A DNA stretch of 64,000 bases, from positions 1,607,501-1,671,500 of the forward strand of contig NZ_PDIY01000001.1 in NCBI RefSeq assembly GCF_002563655.1, written 5' to 3'. Below, one piece after another: positions 21,295-28,649 of the stretch (within the stretch, counting starts at the first letter, position 1; every line of letters starts with the position of its first letter). A program made the position numbers and the translations under genes. The notes beneath the pieces are model-generated. The model was not told the origin of the DNA, did not search any database, and was given only the letters and a program-made list of their open reading frames with translations. The DNA is from Bacillus sp. es.034. GTDB taxonomy: Bacteria > Bacillota > Bacilli > Bacillales > Bacillaceae_B.

Positions 21295-21330
21295 ATGGCC
21301 CTTTTGGTAACCATATCTATGCCTCTATAG
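21295..21330 (+). CDS. possible 11-aa leader peptide MALLVTISMPL
   Basis: ATG 21295 lies 9 nt after GGGGG; the peptide stops at TAG 21328-21330. Its last codons lie inside the perfect hairpin 21311-21336, the geometry of translational attenuation leaders. Short frames arise by chance, so this stays tentative. Confidence 0.25.
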   Translation: MALLVTISMPL

Positions 21331-21356
21331 ATATGGTGTATGAATAAGGAGTAGGT

Positions 21357-21431
21357 ATGTACATTATACTACTAATGAATTATGTGGTTTTTCCTCTAAC
21401 TAACGATACTTTTTCCATGACGCATATTTGA
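21357..21431 (+). CDS. possible 24-aa hydrophobic peptide
   Basis: ATG 21357 is preceded by AAGGAG with 5-nt spacing, the best ribosome binding site in this island. The product MYIILLMNYVVFPLTNDTFS plus MTHI has a hydrophobic N-terminal half. Its last codons reach the right inverted repeat. It resembles neither a known signalling peptide nor a known type I toxin. It could be a signalling or regulatory peptide for the nearby XRE gene, but nothing proves translation. Confidence 0.3.
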   Translation: MYIILLMNYVVFPLTNDTFSMTHI

Positions 21432-21446
21432 GTACCCAGAAGGTTC

Positions 21447-21497
21447 ATGAAGACAGAAAGTGAAAGTTTTTTAAAAAATTTTCGAAATCAAGTGTAA
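21447..21497 (+). CDS. possible 16-aa micro-ORF
   Basis: ATG 21447 begins 16 bases after the 24-aa ORF stops, with AGAAGG 3 nt upstream, and encodes MKTESESFLKNFRNQV before TAA. The ribosome binding site spacing is short. It is listed because it makes a third micro-ORF in the same direction. Confidence 0.2.
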   Translation: MKTESESFLKNFRNQV

Positions 21498-21560
21498 AGG
21501 TATTCAACTAGGGTAAACATCAAAGGTAGTAGGGGACTATTAGCATTGATACCTTTTCAA
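21496..21560 (+). other. structured leader hairpin upstream of the XRE gene
   Basis: AAAGGTATTCAA (21496-21507) pairs with TTGATACCTTT (21546-21556), leaving a loop of about 40 nt that holds a smaller GTAGT / ACTAT stem. T-rich sequence follows. It could be an attenuator or a terminator about 120 nt before the XRE start. Confidence 0.45.
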
Positions 21561-21679
21561 TTTCTAACTATTCTTTACGAATGCACAACAACTTTAAGAA
21601 TGAAAGTCACTGTTTCTTAGCTTGATTTTCGAAACAATCCACGTCATTTCTAAAGAATTTTTAAAAGGGTAGTGAGGTA

Positions 21680-21931
21680 ATGAGTATTACAGTTACAGGA
21701 CTTGTCGGAAAGAAAATAAGGCAACATAGAAGAGCAAAAGAAATCACCATACAACAATTAAGTCACAAATGTGGATTAACGGTTAATTATATTTCGTTGA
21801 TTGAAAAGGGAGAGGCGAATCCCTCCCTGAACAAGCTGTTTGCGATTGTATGCTCCTTGGAGATCCAGTGGGAAGACATCATGCCGAATTGTGAAGAGCA
21901 CCAAGACATCTACAATCACACGATTCTTTAA
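21680..21931 (+). CDS. small XRE-family transcriptional regulator
   Basis: 83 residues, almost entirely a Cro/C1-type helix-turn-helix (about 10-65): IRQHRRAKEITIQQLSHKCGL is followed by TVNYISLIEKGEANPSLNKLF. There is no C-terminal sensor domain. AGTGAGGTA precedes ATG 21680. A 575-bp non-coding leader with hairpins and micro-ORFs precedes it, and its last 4 bases overlap the convergent sda gene. The target is unknown; self-control or control of sda is plausible. Confidence 0.85.
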   Translation: MSITVTGLVGKKIRQHRRAKEITIQQLSHKCGLTVNYISLIEKGEANPSLNKLFAIVCSLEIQWEDIMPNCEEHQDIYNHTIL

Positions 21932-22050
21932 TGAACTAATTTTCTCTTTTTAATTTCTTGTTCGATCAGAATGATGAATTCATTACTGAGTTTTAACTGT
22001 TTTGCTTTTTGATAGGCATCTATAAGGGCTTTGTCACTCAGGAGTTTAAT
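21928..22050 (-). CDS. sda: Sda-family sporulation histidine kinase inhibitor, apparent ATT start
   Basis: Forty codons read (I/M)KLLSDKALIDAYQKAKQL then KLSNEFIILIEQEIKKRKLVH. This aligns along its length with B. subtilis Sda (LSD, LI, Y, KA, F, LIE, EI, R, L), a helical-hairpin protein that blocks KinA autophosphorylation when replication is disturbed. No ATG, GTG or TTG is available: an in-frame TGA lies three codons upstream of ATT, and the strong GAGGTGA sits 6 nt before ATT (22048-22050), exactly where Sda Met1 aligns. CTG four codons in is the only alternative. It is too short for usual gene finders. It converges on the XRE gene with a 4-base overlap. Confidence 0.8.
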   Translation of the reverse strand: MKLLSDKALIDAYQKAKQLKLSNEFIILIEQEIKKRKLVH

Positions 22051-22162
22051 AAGATCTCACCTCGGTCAATTTCAAAATGTGTGATACTGTAGACTCCATA
22101 AGAGTGAAAGCCTTTTTTGTGATGTATGTATTTTAGTTACGCCCCGGTTACAATTATAATAA

Positions 22163-22192
22163 ATATAATTACAACTATATTTGTAATTATAT
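22163..22192. promoter_or_regulatory. 30-bp perfect palindromic operator-like dyad upstream of sda
   Basis: Arms ATATAATTACAA and TTGTAATTATAT flank a 6-nt centre. It lies about 110 bp upstream of the sda start. The arm length suits a dimeric repressor; the binding protein is unknown, and the neighbouring XRE protein is one candidate. Confidence 0.45.
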
Positions 22193-22303
22193 AAAACTAT
22201 TCGTTGATGTGCAAACATTAAGTTAGTTAAATGGTTCTAATTGTTTACACTGTATAATCTTTTAGGGTAGATGGTATCCATTACCTTGTACACTTCTTCC
22301 ACC

Positions 22304-22335
22304 ACTAAAAATCAGACGACCCTGTCGTCTGATTT
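22304..22335 (-). terminator. yutG terminator
   Basis: 12-bp stem AAATCAGACGAC / GTCGTCTGATTT with a 3-nt loop, then TTTTTAG on the minus strand. Confidence 0.88.
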
Positions 22336-22352
22336 GAAATACTTATTCACCC

Positions 22353-22853
22353 TCATTCTGCGCATTTCGCCCGGTGTGCCAATCGGCTTGAAGCGGCAGC
22401 TGCAATGGCGCCTACAATGTCATCCAGGAAAGTATGGCACATACCCGATGATTTATCATTCAATCTTTCCAGGATTCCCGGTTTTTGTTTATCGATATAT
22501 CCGTAGTTCGTGAATCCGATCGAACCGTACACATTCACTATGGAAAAGGCCAGGATTTCATCCACACCGTATAATCCCTCATCTACTTCAACAATCGCCT
22601 GCAATGGTTCCGCAAGCATCTTTTTCTCAGCTAATATATCAAGTTGAATGCCTGTAAGTATGGCGTTCTGTACTTCACGCTTCGTCAGTACACGTTCAAC
22701 GTTATAGACACATTCCTTCAATTCAAGATCAGGATGATACTTCTGTTGAAGGTACATGACTAATTGAGCGATGTCTTCAATTTCCACTCCTCTTTCATGC
22801 AGCCATTTACGTGCCGTTCTCTCTAATAAATCCATTGACTCTTTATCCTTCAT
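22353..22853 (-). CDS. yutG: YutG, phosphatidylglycerophosphatase A-like protein
   Basis: 166 residues of the PgpA-related family (YutG). Conserved parts are TGIQLDILAEK, EGLYGVDEILAFSIVNVYGSIGF, NYGYIDKQKPGI and FLDDIVGAIAAA. No strong transmembrane helix is seen, so it is probably cytosolic. The true PgpA activity of this branch is unproven. ATG 22853 follows AAAGGTG by 6 nt; the frame also begins at GTG 22862. Confidence 0.9.
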   Translation of the reverse strand: MKDKESMDLLERTARKWLHERGVEIEDIAQLVMYLQQKYHPDLELKECVYNVERVLTKREVQNAILTGIQLDILAEKKMLAEPLQAIVEVDEGLYGVDEILAFSIVNVYGSIGFTNYGYIDKQKPGILERLNDKSSGMCHTFLDDIVGAIAAAASSRLAHRAKCAE

Positions 22854-23085
22854 CTTATTCACCTTTTTCCTTGAAAGATTATAAAACCCCTATTTCGATT
22901 AGACGAAGCCTTGTTTTACTCATATGATTCCCAATTGAAAAATAGACATAATAATAGCTTCTGTTCTCATTCTTGCCCATCCCTGGATTTAGATATTCAT
23001 TCTGCGTCGAAATGATGGTCCCGGATAGCGCAGTCAGCACTTGAATGATGAAAAAGAACGGTCATTAAAGATAGGAGAGGTCGGT

Positions 23086-24087
23086 ATGTCTCAAGAGATT
23101 CTAATGAACCATTTTGGGTTGCATCCTGAGCGGGCATTCTTCGATGGAATGATGGATCGATATATGGTCGGGGGATTAGTATATAGTATTGTGGGTGTAT
23201 CGAATATGGAACAGGAAACCCTGGTGGAACTCTATAAATTAGCAGAACACCTGAAGAGCACAGGGGACCGGCATGTGTCGACTTTTGTCCAGAGCAATGA
23301 GGGGAAATTTCTCGTGGTGGAGAAGGATAAGGATTATGTCGTCCTGCGAAATGAGGGCATAGAGTCCCCGCCTTATCATAAGCTCGGCCGAAAGCTAAGC
23401 AAATTCCATTTCAGGGGACGGACCTTCGAAGAGAAAGTGGAAAAAATAAATCGCATGGGACAGTGGAAAAGTCTGTGGGAAAAGAGAATGGCTCAACTGG
23501 AAAAAGCCTATTATCAGGTCATTCAGGACCAGCCCGCTGACGAGTTTGAACGCCGGTTTGTCGAGAGTTATCCTTATTATAGTGCGCTTTCTGAAAATGC
23601 CATTCAATACCTGGTCGATACGGAGCTTGATGAAGACCCGAAGGCAGAGGACGCGGGCACGATCTGTCATGAACGCTTTCTCGAGTCCACATGGGGGACC
23701 GAAATGTGCATACATTTTCCGTTTCAATGGGTATTCGACCACTGCAGCCGGGACATAGCCGAGTGGGTGAGGGAACGATACTTCATGAGGAGCCAAACGT
23801 TTCATCCTGAGCTTCAGGAATTCATGAAAGAGTATGAGTCGGTTACACCCCTTTCTCCATTTTCATGGAGGTTGTTGTATTCCCGGCTATTGTTTCCCCT
23901 GCATTATTTCGAATGCATCGAGGAGTATTACATTTCACAATCAGAACAGAAGAAAAAGACAGTCGAGGAGAAACTGGAGCGCTATTTGAAAAATTCCCAT
24001 CAATACGAAGCGTTTCTGGCAGACTTTTACCATATGTCCGAGGTGCCGGTGAAAAAGTGGGGCATTCCCCAGATAGCGTGGTTATAA
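23086..24087 (+). CDS. yutH: YutH, spore coat-associated kinase-like protein (CotI family)
   Basis: 333 residues. It resembles YutH/CotI/CotS spore coat proteins with an aminoglycoside phosphotransferase-like fold. Recognisable pieces are CHERFLESTWG, FPFQWVFDHCSRDIAEW and PLHYFECIEEYY. Catalytic kinase motifs are weak: the usual HxDxxxxN loop is replaced by the CHERFL region, so activity is doubtful. ATG 23086 follows AGGAGAGG; the frame is open from TTG 23041. Confidence 0.88.
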   Translation: MSQEILMNHFGLHPERAFFDGMMDRYMVGGLVYSIVGVSNMEQETLVELYKLAEHLKSTGDRHVSTFVQSNEGKFLVVEKDKDYVVLRNEGIESPPYHKLGRKLSKFHFRGRTFEEKVEKINRMGQWKSLWEKRMAQLEKAYYQVIQDQPADEFERRFVESYPYYSALSENAIQYLVDTELDEDPKAEDAGTICHERFLESTWGTEMCIHFPFQWVFDHCSRDIAEWVRERYFMRSQTFHPELQEFMKEYESVTPLSPFSWRLLYSRLLFPLHYFECIEEYYISQSEQKKKTVEEKLERYLKNSHQYEAFLADFYHMSEVPVKKWGIPQIAWL

Positions 24088-24157
24088 TCCAATCGCCAAG
24101 ATGGGATGGACCTTCCCTTTTATGCTAAACTGAAGAAAAGAAAAGTGAAGGCAGGGT

Positions 24158-25126
24158 ATGTATATGAAACCATTCATCTATATTACGAGGAAACTTCCTG
24201 AGGCCGTGGTCGCCCCATTAAAAAATGAGTTCGACGTGGAAATGTGGGAACGGGAGGATGCCCCGGTACCGAGGGATATCCTCCTTGAGAAGGCAGAGAA
24301 AGCATCTGCTTTACTCACCATGCTATCGGACAAGGTTAATCGGGAACTCTTACAGAATGCTTCCCATTTAAAAGTGGTGTCAAATCTTGCGGTTGGCTTT
24401 GATAATATCGATCTGGAAGCGGCAAAAGAAAAGGGTGTCACCATTACCAATACGCCCGATGTACTGACCGAAACGACGGCGGATTTAACTTTCGCCCTTT
24501 TGATGGCAACCGCACGACGTATCGTAGAAGCCGACCGGTATATTAAAGATGGGAAGTGGAAAAGCTGGTCACCCCTCCTCCTTGCCGGAATGGATATTCA
24601 TCATAAAACGATGGGGATCGTCGGAATGGGAAGTATCGGTGAAGCGGTGGCGAGAAGGGCGAAGGGTTTTAATATGGAAGTACTGTACCATAACCGTTCC
24701 CGTAAATCCGAAGCGGAAGAATCACTTGAAGTCCGGTATGTGCCATTTGATGATCTTCTTTCCCAATCGGATTTCGTGGTTGTCCTTGCGCCTTTAAACA
24801 CGGAAACAAAAGGGATGTTCCAGGAAAATCAATTCAGTAAAATGAAAAAAACAGCGATCTTTATCAATGCAGCACGGGGAGCCATCGTTAATGAATCAGC
24901 TCTTGAACAAGCGTTGAAGAGGGGGGAGATTGCGGGAGCGGGAATGGATGTATTCGAAGCAGAACCTATAAGTGAGGATCATCCTCTTCTACAGTTCGAT
25001 CAAGTCGTCGCGATCCCTCATATCGGAAGCTCCTCAAAGGACACCCGTTATGACATGATGACCCTGTGTGTGGAGAACATACTGGCCGTTCTTAAAGGAG
25101 ACAACCCAAAAACAGCAGTGAAGTAA
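24158..25126 (+). CDS. D-isomer specific 2-hydroxyacid dehydrogenase (glyoxylate/hydroxypyruvate reductase type)
   Basis: 322 residues. The NAD-binding Rossmann motif is GIVGMGSIGEAVARR; the catalytic Arg lies in NAARGAIV, the Glu in DVFEAEP and the His in IPHIGSS, the full D-2-hydroxyacid dehydrogenase set. Such enzymes reduce glyoxylate, hydroxypyruvate or 2-ketogluconate; the substrate is not defined by sequence. ATG 24164 is a possible alternative start. It lies 70 bases after yutH with no clear terminator between them. Confidence 0.92.
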   Translation: MYMKPFIYITRKLPEAVVAPLKNEFDVEMWEREDAPVPRDILLEKAEKASALLTMLSDKVNRELLQNASHLKVVSNLAVGFDNIDLEAAKEKGVTITNTPDVLTETTADLTFALLMATARRIVEADRYIKDGKWKSWSPLLLAGMDIHHKTMGIVGMGSIGEAVARRAKGFNMEVLYHNRSRKSEAEESLEVRYVPFDDLLSQSDFVVVLAPLNTETKGMFQENQFSKMKKTAIFINAARGAIVNESALEQALKRGEIAGAGMDVFEAEPISEDHPLLQFDQVVAIPHIGSSSKDTRYDMMTLCVENILAVLKGDNPKTAVK

Positions 25127-25129
25127 AAG

Positions 25130-25166
25130 AAAAAAATCCTGAATCCAATAAAGGATTCAGGATTTC
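25130..25166. terminator. terminator shared by the 2-hydroxyacid dehydrogenase gene and yutI
   Basis: 13-bp stem AAATCCTGAATCC / GGATTCAGGATTT. The T7 tail is on the minus strand, so it works best for yutI. Confidence 0.85.
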
Positions 25167-25181
25167 GAGGTTATAGCTCAA

Positions 25182-25418
25182 TTAGAATACTTGCTCTACT
25201 TCGACGATACCAGGAACTTCTTCCACCAAAGCGCGTTCGATTCCTGCTTTTAATGTGATCGTTGAACTTGGGCAGCTTCCGCAAGCACCCAGAAGGCGCA
25301 ATTTTACAATGCCATCTTCAACGTCTACAAGTTCACAATCTCCACCATCGCGAAGTAGGAACGGACGTAATTTATCTAATACTTCCTGAACGGGTGCAAT
25401 CATTTCGTTTTCAGCCAT
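25182..25418 (-). CDS. yutI: YutI, NifU C-terminal-domain (Nfu) Fe-S carrier
   Basis: 78 residues, a complete Nfu domain with the cluster-binding CxxC at Cys46 and Cys49 (GACGSCPSS). Nfu proteins bind or carry a [4Fe-4S] cluster from the Suf scaffold to targets such as aconitase and LipA. AAGGAGTAG precedes the ATG. It pairs functionally with SufBCDSU and YutM in this window. Confidence 0.95.
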   Translation of the reverse strand: MAENEMIAPVQEVLDKLRPFLLRDGGDCELVDVEDGIVKLRLLGACGSCPSSTITLKAGIERALVEEVPGIVEVEQVF

Positions 25419-25605
25419 AATTATCTACTCCTTTCCTTACTATCTATTATAATGACATATTCGCAAAAAATCTATCAACCTGCAAAGGATTGGGCATTTC
25501 TTTTTCAAGAAATGTTTCCCATTCCGTTTCCATAAAGAAAATGGTTCCAACCTTCCTGCTTTTTTTGTAAAATAAACAAAAGAGGGGAACAAGGGGGAGG
25601 ATCAT

Positions 25606-25932
25606 ATGGAACGTAAGCCGGTTGAACTTTACGTGTACGGGGCAGAAATACTTTGTCCAAGCTGCGTGAACTTACCATCATCGAAAGAAACGTACGAGTG
25701 GCTCGAGGCTGCAGTGAGCAGGAAATATCCAAATCAGCCATTTGTCATTAAATATGTGGATATCCACAATCCGCCGGAAGAAGAATCGGTGAAACAGTTT
25801 GCCTCAAGGGTAGTGGAAGAAGATATGTTCTATCCCATTGTCTTATTGGAAGGCAAGATTGTCGGAGAAGGAAATCCCCGTCTGAAGACGATCTACTCAG
25901 AACTTGAGAAGTATGGATATAAGGCGGTTTGA
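25606..25932 (+). CDS. yuzD: YuzD, thioredoxin-like DUF1462 protein
   Basis: 108 residues of the YuzD family, thioredoxin-like fold. ELYVYGAEILCPSCVNLPSS contains a CPSC redox-type motif at 17-20; the C-terminal half is FYPIVLLEGKIVGEG. It is predicted to be a thiol-disulfide protein, physiological role unknown. GGGGGAGG precedes ATG 25606. It is divergent from yutI, a neighbourhood conserved in Bacillus. Confidence 0.93.
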   Translation: MERKPVELYVYGAEILCPSCVNLPSSKETYEWLEAAVSRKYPNQPFVIKYVDIHNPPEEESVKQFASRVVEEDMFYPIVLLEGKIVGEGNPRLKTIYSELEKYGYKAV

Positions 25933-25946
25933 TCAAACTTTTTGAG

Positions 25947-25976
25947 AAAGGCTTTCTATAGAGGAAGCCTTTTTTT
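25947..25976 (+). terminator. yuzD terminator
   Basis: AAAGGCTTTC / GAGGAAGCCTTT stem with a T7 tail. Confidence 0.88.
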
Positions 25977-25992
25977 GATGGGATATTGCACA

Positions 25993-26024
25993 TAAAAAAG
26001 AACCGCCAACCGGCGGTTCTTTCT
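25993..26024 (-). terminator. yutJ terminator
   Basis: AAAGAACCGCC / GGCGGTTCTTT stem; T6 tail on the minus strand. Confidence 0.88.
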
Positions 26025-26027
26025 ACA

Positions 26028-27095
26028 TCAACCATTATGATATTTATACATCCACAATACACCGGATTTCAACAAACGGGCGACCCGGCCCGTGATGGAG
26101 CGCTCGTTTACCAGTCCGAAACCATGTTTCTTTCCGAGTGAACCAAGGATCCCCTTTAGCTTGATCTTAGGCAGTTCTGCGGGAAGCTCTTCATTATTCC
26201 AACGCTTCAGCAAGATGGTGACGATTTGTTCTGCCTGCCCTTCAGCAAGTTGTGCACTAGGAGCTTGAGGAAGGCTTGCGCAGTCACCGACCACATACAC
26301 GTTTTCATCCTGTGGCAGGTTATGATACTTTGTCAGGATGACGCGACCGCTTGCATCCTTTTCCACGTCCATATCCCGAACGACCTTGCTCGGTTGAATC
26401 CCGGCCGTCCACACGATGGCATCACAGAAGATCTGTTCTTCGTGGTTATGCAGTGTATTCGGCTCCACTCTTGTAATATTGGAATTGTTCACGATTTCTA
26501 CGCCATTTTCGTCAAACCAGCCGTGAACGTAAGAGCTCAGACGTTCAGGGAAGGCATTGAGGATACGCGGTCCACGGTCGAATAGCTTGATCTTCAGATC
26601 AGAACGGCTTTCCCGAAGCTCACTGGCAAGTTCAATCCCGCTTAAGCCCGCACCGACGATTCCGACGATCGAACCTGCAGGAAGATTACACAGCGTTTGA
26701 TACGTCTTACGTGACCTTTCAATCGTTTGAATCGAGAAGGTATGTTCATCTGCACCCGGTACATTATGATATTTATCCTCACACCCAAGCCCGATGACAA
26801 GGTCGTCATAAGGAACGGGATCCTGATCTTTCATACGGACGAGTTTATTCTCCATGTCCACGCCTGAGATATCTCCGTATACATAGGATAACCGGGCATG
26901 TTCCGGGAATGATACGCGTACATGCTGATCTGAAATCGTACCGGCAGCAAGCGCATAGTATTCTGTCTTCAGACAGTGATAAGGATTTCTGTCAATCAGG
27001 GTAATCGATACATCTTCAGGTAATTGGTTGGGTAATAAGCGAAGAAGGACGCGCATGTTCCCATATCCTCCGCCAAGCAGCACTAATTGTTTCAT
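26028..27095 (-). CDS. yutJ: YutJ, NADH dehydrogenase-like FAD protein
   Basis: 355 residues, type II NADH dehydrogenase/pyridine nucleotide-disulfide oxidoreductase fold. FAD motif GGGYGNMRVLL at the N-terminus; second nucleotide motif GIVGAGLSGIELASEL; VVGDCASLPQAP is the FAD ribityl motif. The frame opens earlier, but ATG 27095, after AAAGGGG, gives the standard YutJ length. Its C-terminus lacks the clear amphipathic membrane helix of classic Ndh, so its role in respiration is less certain than that of yumB. Confidence 0.92.
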   Translation of the reverse strand: MKQLVLLGGGYGNMRVLLRLLPNQLPEDVSITLIDRNPYHCLKTEYYALAAGTISDQHVRVSFPEHARLSYVYGDISGVDMENKLVRMKDQDPVPYDDLVIGLGCEDKYHNVPGADEHTFSIQTIERSRKTYQTLCNLPAGSIVGIVGAGLSGIELASELRESRSDLKIKLFDRGPRILNAFPERLSSYVHGWFDENGVEIVNNSNITRVEPNTLHNHEEQIFCDAIVWTAGIQPSKVVRDMDVEKDASGRVILTKYHNLPQDENVYVVGDCASLPQAPSAQLAEGQAEQIVTILLKRWNNEELPAELPKIKLKGILGSLGKKHGFGLVNERSITGRVARLLKSGVLWMYKYHNG

Positions 27096-27422
27096 GGAAA
27101 TTTCCCCTTTTTGCACTCTACATTATTGTTGAAATAGTGTGTTTGTATATGATTTATATCCCGTTATGGATCGGGACAGAATTAAAGGACAGTCACGCCG
27201 AAACGGGTCCTGGCAAAGTAAGCATTTTCAATATGAAGCCTAATTCGAGTAATTTCTACATAAATAAACCTATTAACATTAAAAGTATATCGAAATAAAG
27301 GTGTTTTCACAACAGAAATAAGCGAAAATGTTCACAATCTGTTATACCATTACATGGAATGCAAATCATTGACGATATTGATAAAAAAAGGTAGCATAAC
27401 AAAGAGTAGTGAGGTGATGGAA
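27096..27422. other. divergent intergenic region yutJ / yuzB
   Basis: AT-rich, about 327 bp. TTCACAA occurs twice, about 25 bp apart near 27305-27340, upstream of yuzB. No RNA element or clear operator was recognised. Confidence 0.4.
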
Positions 27423-27659
27423 TTGAAACCTATTATTGAATTTTGTATAAGCAATCTTGCTAGCGGTGCGCAAAAGGCGCTTGAGATATTAGAAAGAGAC
27501 CCGAACCTTGATGTCATTGAGTACGGATGCCTGGGATACTGCGGAAAATGCGCCCAAGCGTTTTATGCTCTCGTCAATGGGGAGGTCGTAACAGGCGACA
27601 CGCCTGAAGAACTGGTGGATCATATCTATCAATTCCTTGAAGATAACCCGATGTTCTAA
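27423..27659 (+). CDS. yuzB: YuzB, DUF1450 small protein
   Basis: 78 residues, UPF0349/YuzB family, probably thioredoxin-like. IEFCISN begins the fold, and [20 protein letters not shown] holds the conserved CGKC cysteines. TTG 27423 is chosen: GAGG is 8 nt upstream, and LKPIIEF aligns with MNPMIEF of B. subtilis. ATG 27417 lies only 2 nt after GAGG. It faces away from yutJ, as in B. subtilis. Confidence 0.9.
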   Translation: MKPIIEFCISNLASGAQKALEILERDPNLDVIEYGCLGYCGKCAQAFYALVNGEVVTGDTPEELVDHIYQFLEDNPMF

Positions 27660-27661
27660 AC

Positions 27662-27693
27662 AAAAGCCGGCCCTGACCGGCTTATTTTTTTTG
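27662..27693 (+). terminator. yuzB terminator
   Basis: AAGCCGG / CCGGCTT stem with an ATTTTTTTT tail. Confidence 0.88.
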
Positions 27694-27703
27694 TAAAAAT
27701 ACA

Positions 27704-27737
27704 TGTAAAAAACCAGTGGGGATCACTGGTTTTTTAC
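27704..27737 (-). terminator. terminator of the DUF2225 gene
   Basis: AAAAACCAGTG / CACTGGTTTTT stem, overlapping the stop codon of the minus-strand gene; T6 on the minus strand. Confidence 0.82.
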
Positions 27738-28432
27738 ATTGACTTCATTTCTTTATGCATTTCCCGGATTTCATACCAGCGCTCCCTGGCCATTTCGATG
27801 ATTTTTGGTTCGGTGGAGAGGTGCTGTTTACTGATGACTTTAGAAAGGTAGGCTACGGCTTCGTCGATCTTATCCTGCCTTCTCAGTAATTCAGCGATGA
27901 TATACAAGAGCTTTGTTTCAGACATCAAAGAACCGGATGCACCATCCGTTAAATAGGCATCGATATATTCATGTGCAGCCAGATTAATGAAGCGTCTTTC
28001 CTGTTCTTTATCAGCCATCTTTCGATAAAGCCAGGCTGTGCGAAGGTATAACCCTGCTATGGTTACTTTTTTCTCCTTCTTGATTAAAGCACAGTAGGCA
28101 GCCAGTTTATACGTATTGATTGCATCTTCATATGACCTGACTTTCCCATAATCCTGAGGCTGCCAGTGAAGACTGATTTTCTTTTCAAGCTCTGCTTTAA
28201 GAACAGGAGGTATGTATACGGTGAAATCATCCGTATAAGAAAAACCGCACTGCGGACAGACGGATACGTTATAGAGCAAAGGGTTCACTTCATCTGACTC
28301 ATACAGGGGGCAAAAATCACTGTCATACCCGCTGAGCTTCACAAACCGGGATCTGATCCTAATCGTACTGTATGAGTGTTTACACGATAGACACTGGGTC
28401 TTCTTATCATAAAATGGCGTCACAACCGTCAT
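27734..28432 (-). CDS. DUF2225 zinc-binding, TPR-like protein
   Basis: 232 residues. Two zinc-type pairs, CLSCKHSYS and CPQCGFSY, frame the N-terminal half; Cys in DFCPLYE adds to it. The C-terminal 100 residues are helical and TPR-like (AAYCALIKKEKKVTIAGLYL). It matches the DUF2225 family, function unknown. The frame extends far upstream, but the ATG at 28432 follows GAGGTGA and begins the family-typical MTVVTPFYDKK. Confidence 0.85.
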   Translation of the reverse strand: MTVVTPFYDKKTQCLSCKHSYSTIRIRSRFVKLSGYDSDFCPLYESDEVNPLLYNVSVCPQCGFSYTDDFTVYIPPVLKAELEKKISLHWQPQDYGKVRSYEDAINTYKLAAYCALIKKEKKVTIAGLYLRTAWLYRKMADKEQERRFINLAAHEYIDAYLTDGASGSLMSETKLLYIIAELLRRQDKIDEAVAYLSKVISKQHLSTEPKIIEMARERWYEIREMHKEMKSM

Positions 28433-28649
28433 GAATCTCACCTCATAATCGGGACTATTTACCTCATTATACCTTGATGAAGGTAAAGGTAACCAGTATT
28501 TTTTATCCATGGTGAGTAAAAAGTTGTGTTTAATGAGAATATTCATATAATTACTCTTCCAATCATTCACCAAAGCCCCATCGGTTGAGTAGTAAAATAG
28601 AAAGGAGTATACTAAGTAGTAAGAAATGAAAAGCTTGGGGGTGTAATGA

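Larger units (their letters stand above)
21148..21449. repeat. 302-bp segment bounded by 25-bp inverted repeats (MITE-like or large RNA fold)
   Basis: Left arm 21148-21172 (CATGACCCTGCTGAGTAC then TCAAATA) and right arm 21425-21449 are inverted copies matching at 22 of 25 positions, 11 of them uninterrupted (GTACTCAAATA). No target-site duplication and no transposase are visible. Inside lie two micro-ORFs with ribosome binding sites and a perfect 10-bp hairpin (21311-21336, CCATATCTAT / ATAGATATGG). It could be a non-autonomous element or a long-range base-paired leader. Confidence 0.6.
22051..22352. other. intergenic region upstream of sda, with a dyad
   Basis: About 300 bp between sda (leftward) and yutG (leftward). 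It contains a 30-bp perfect dyad at 22163-22192 (12-bp arms ATATAATTACAA / TTGTAATTATAT) and the yutG terminator. No exact DnaA box (TTATCCACA) was seen, although sda of B. subtilis is DnaA-controlled. Confidence 0.5.
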
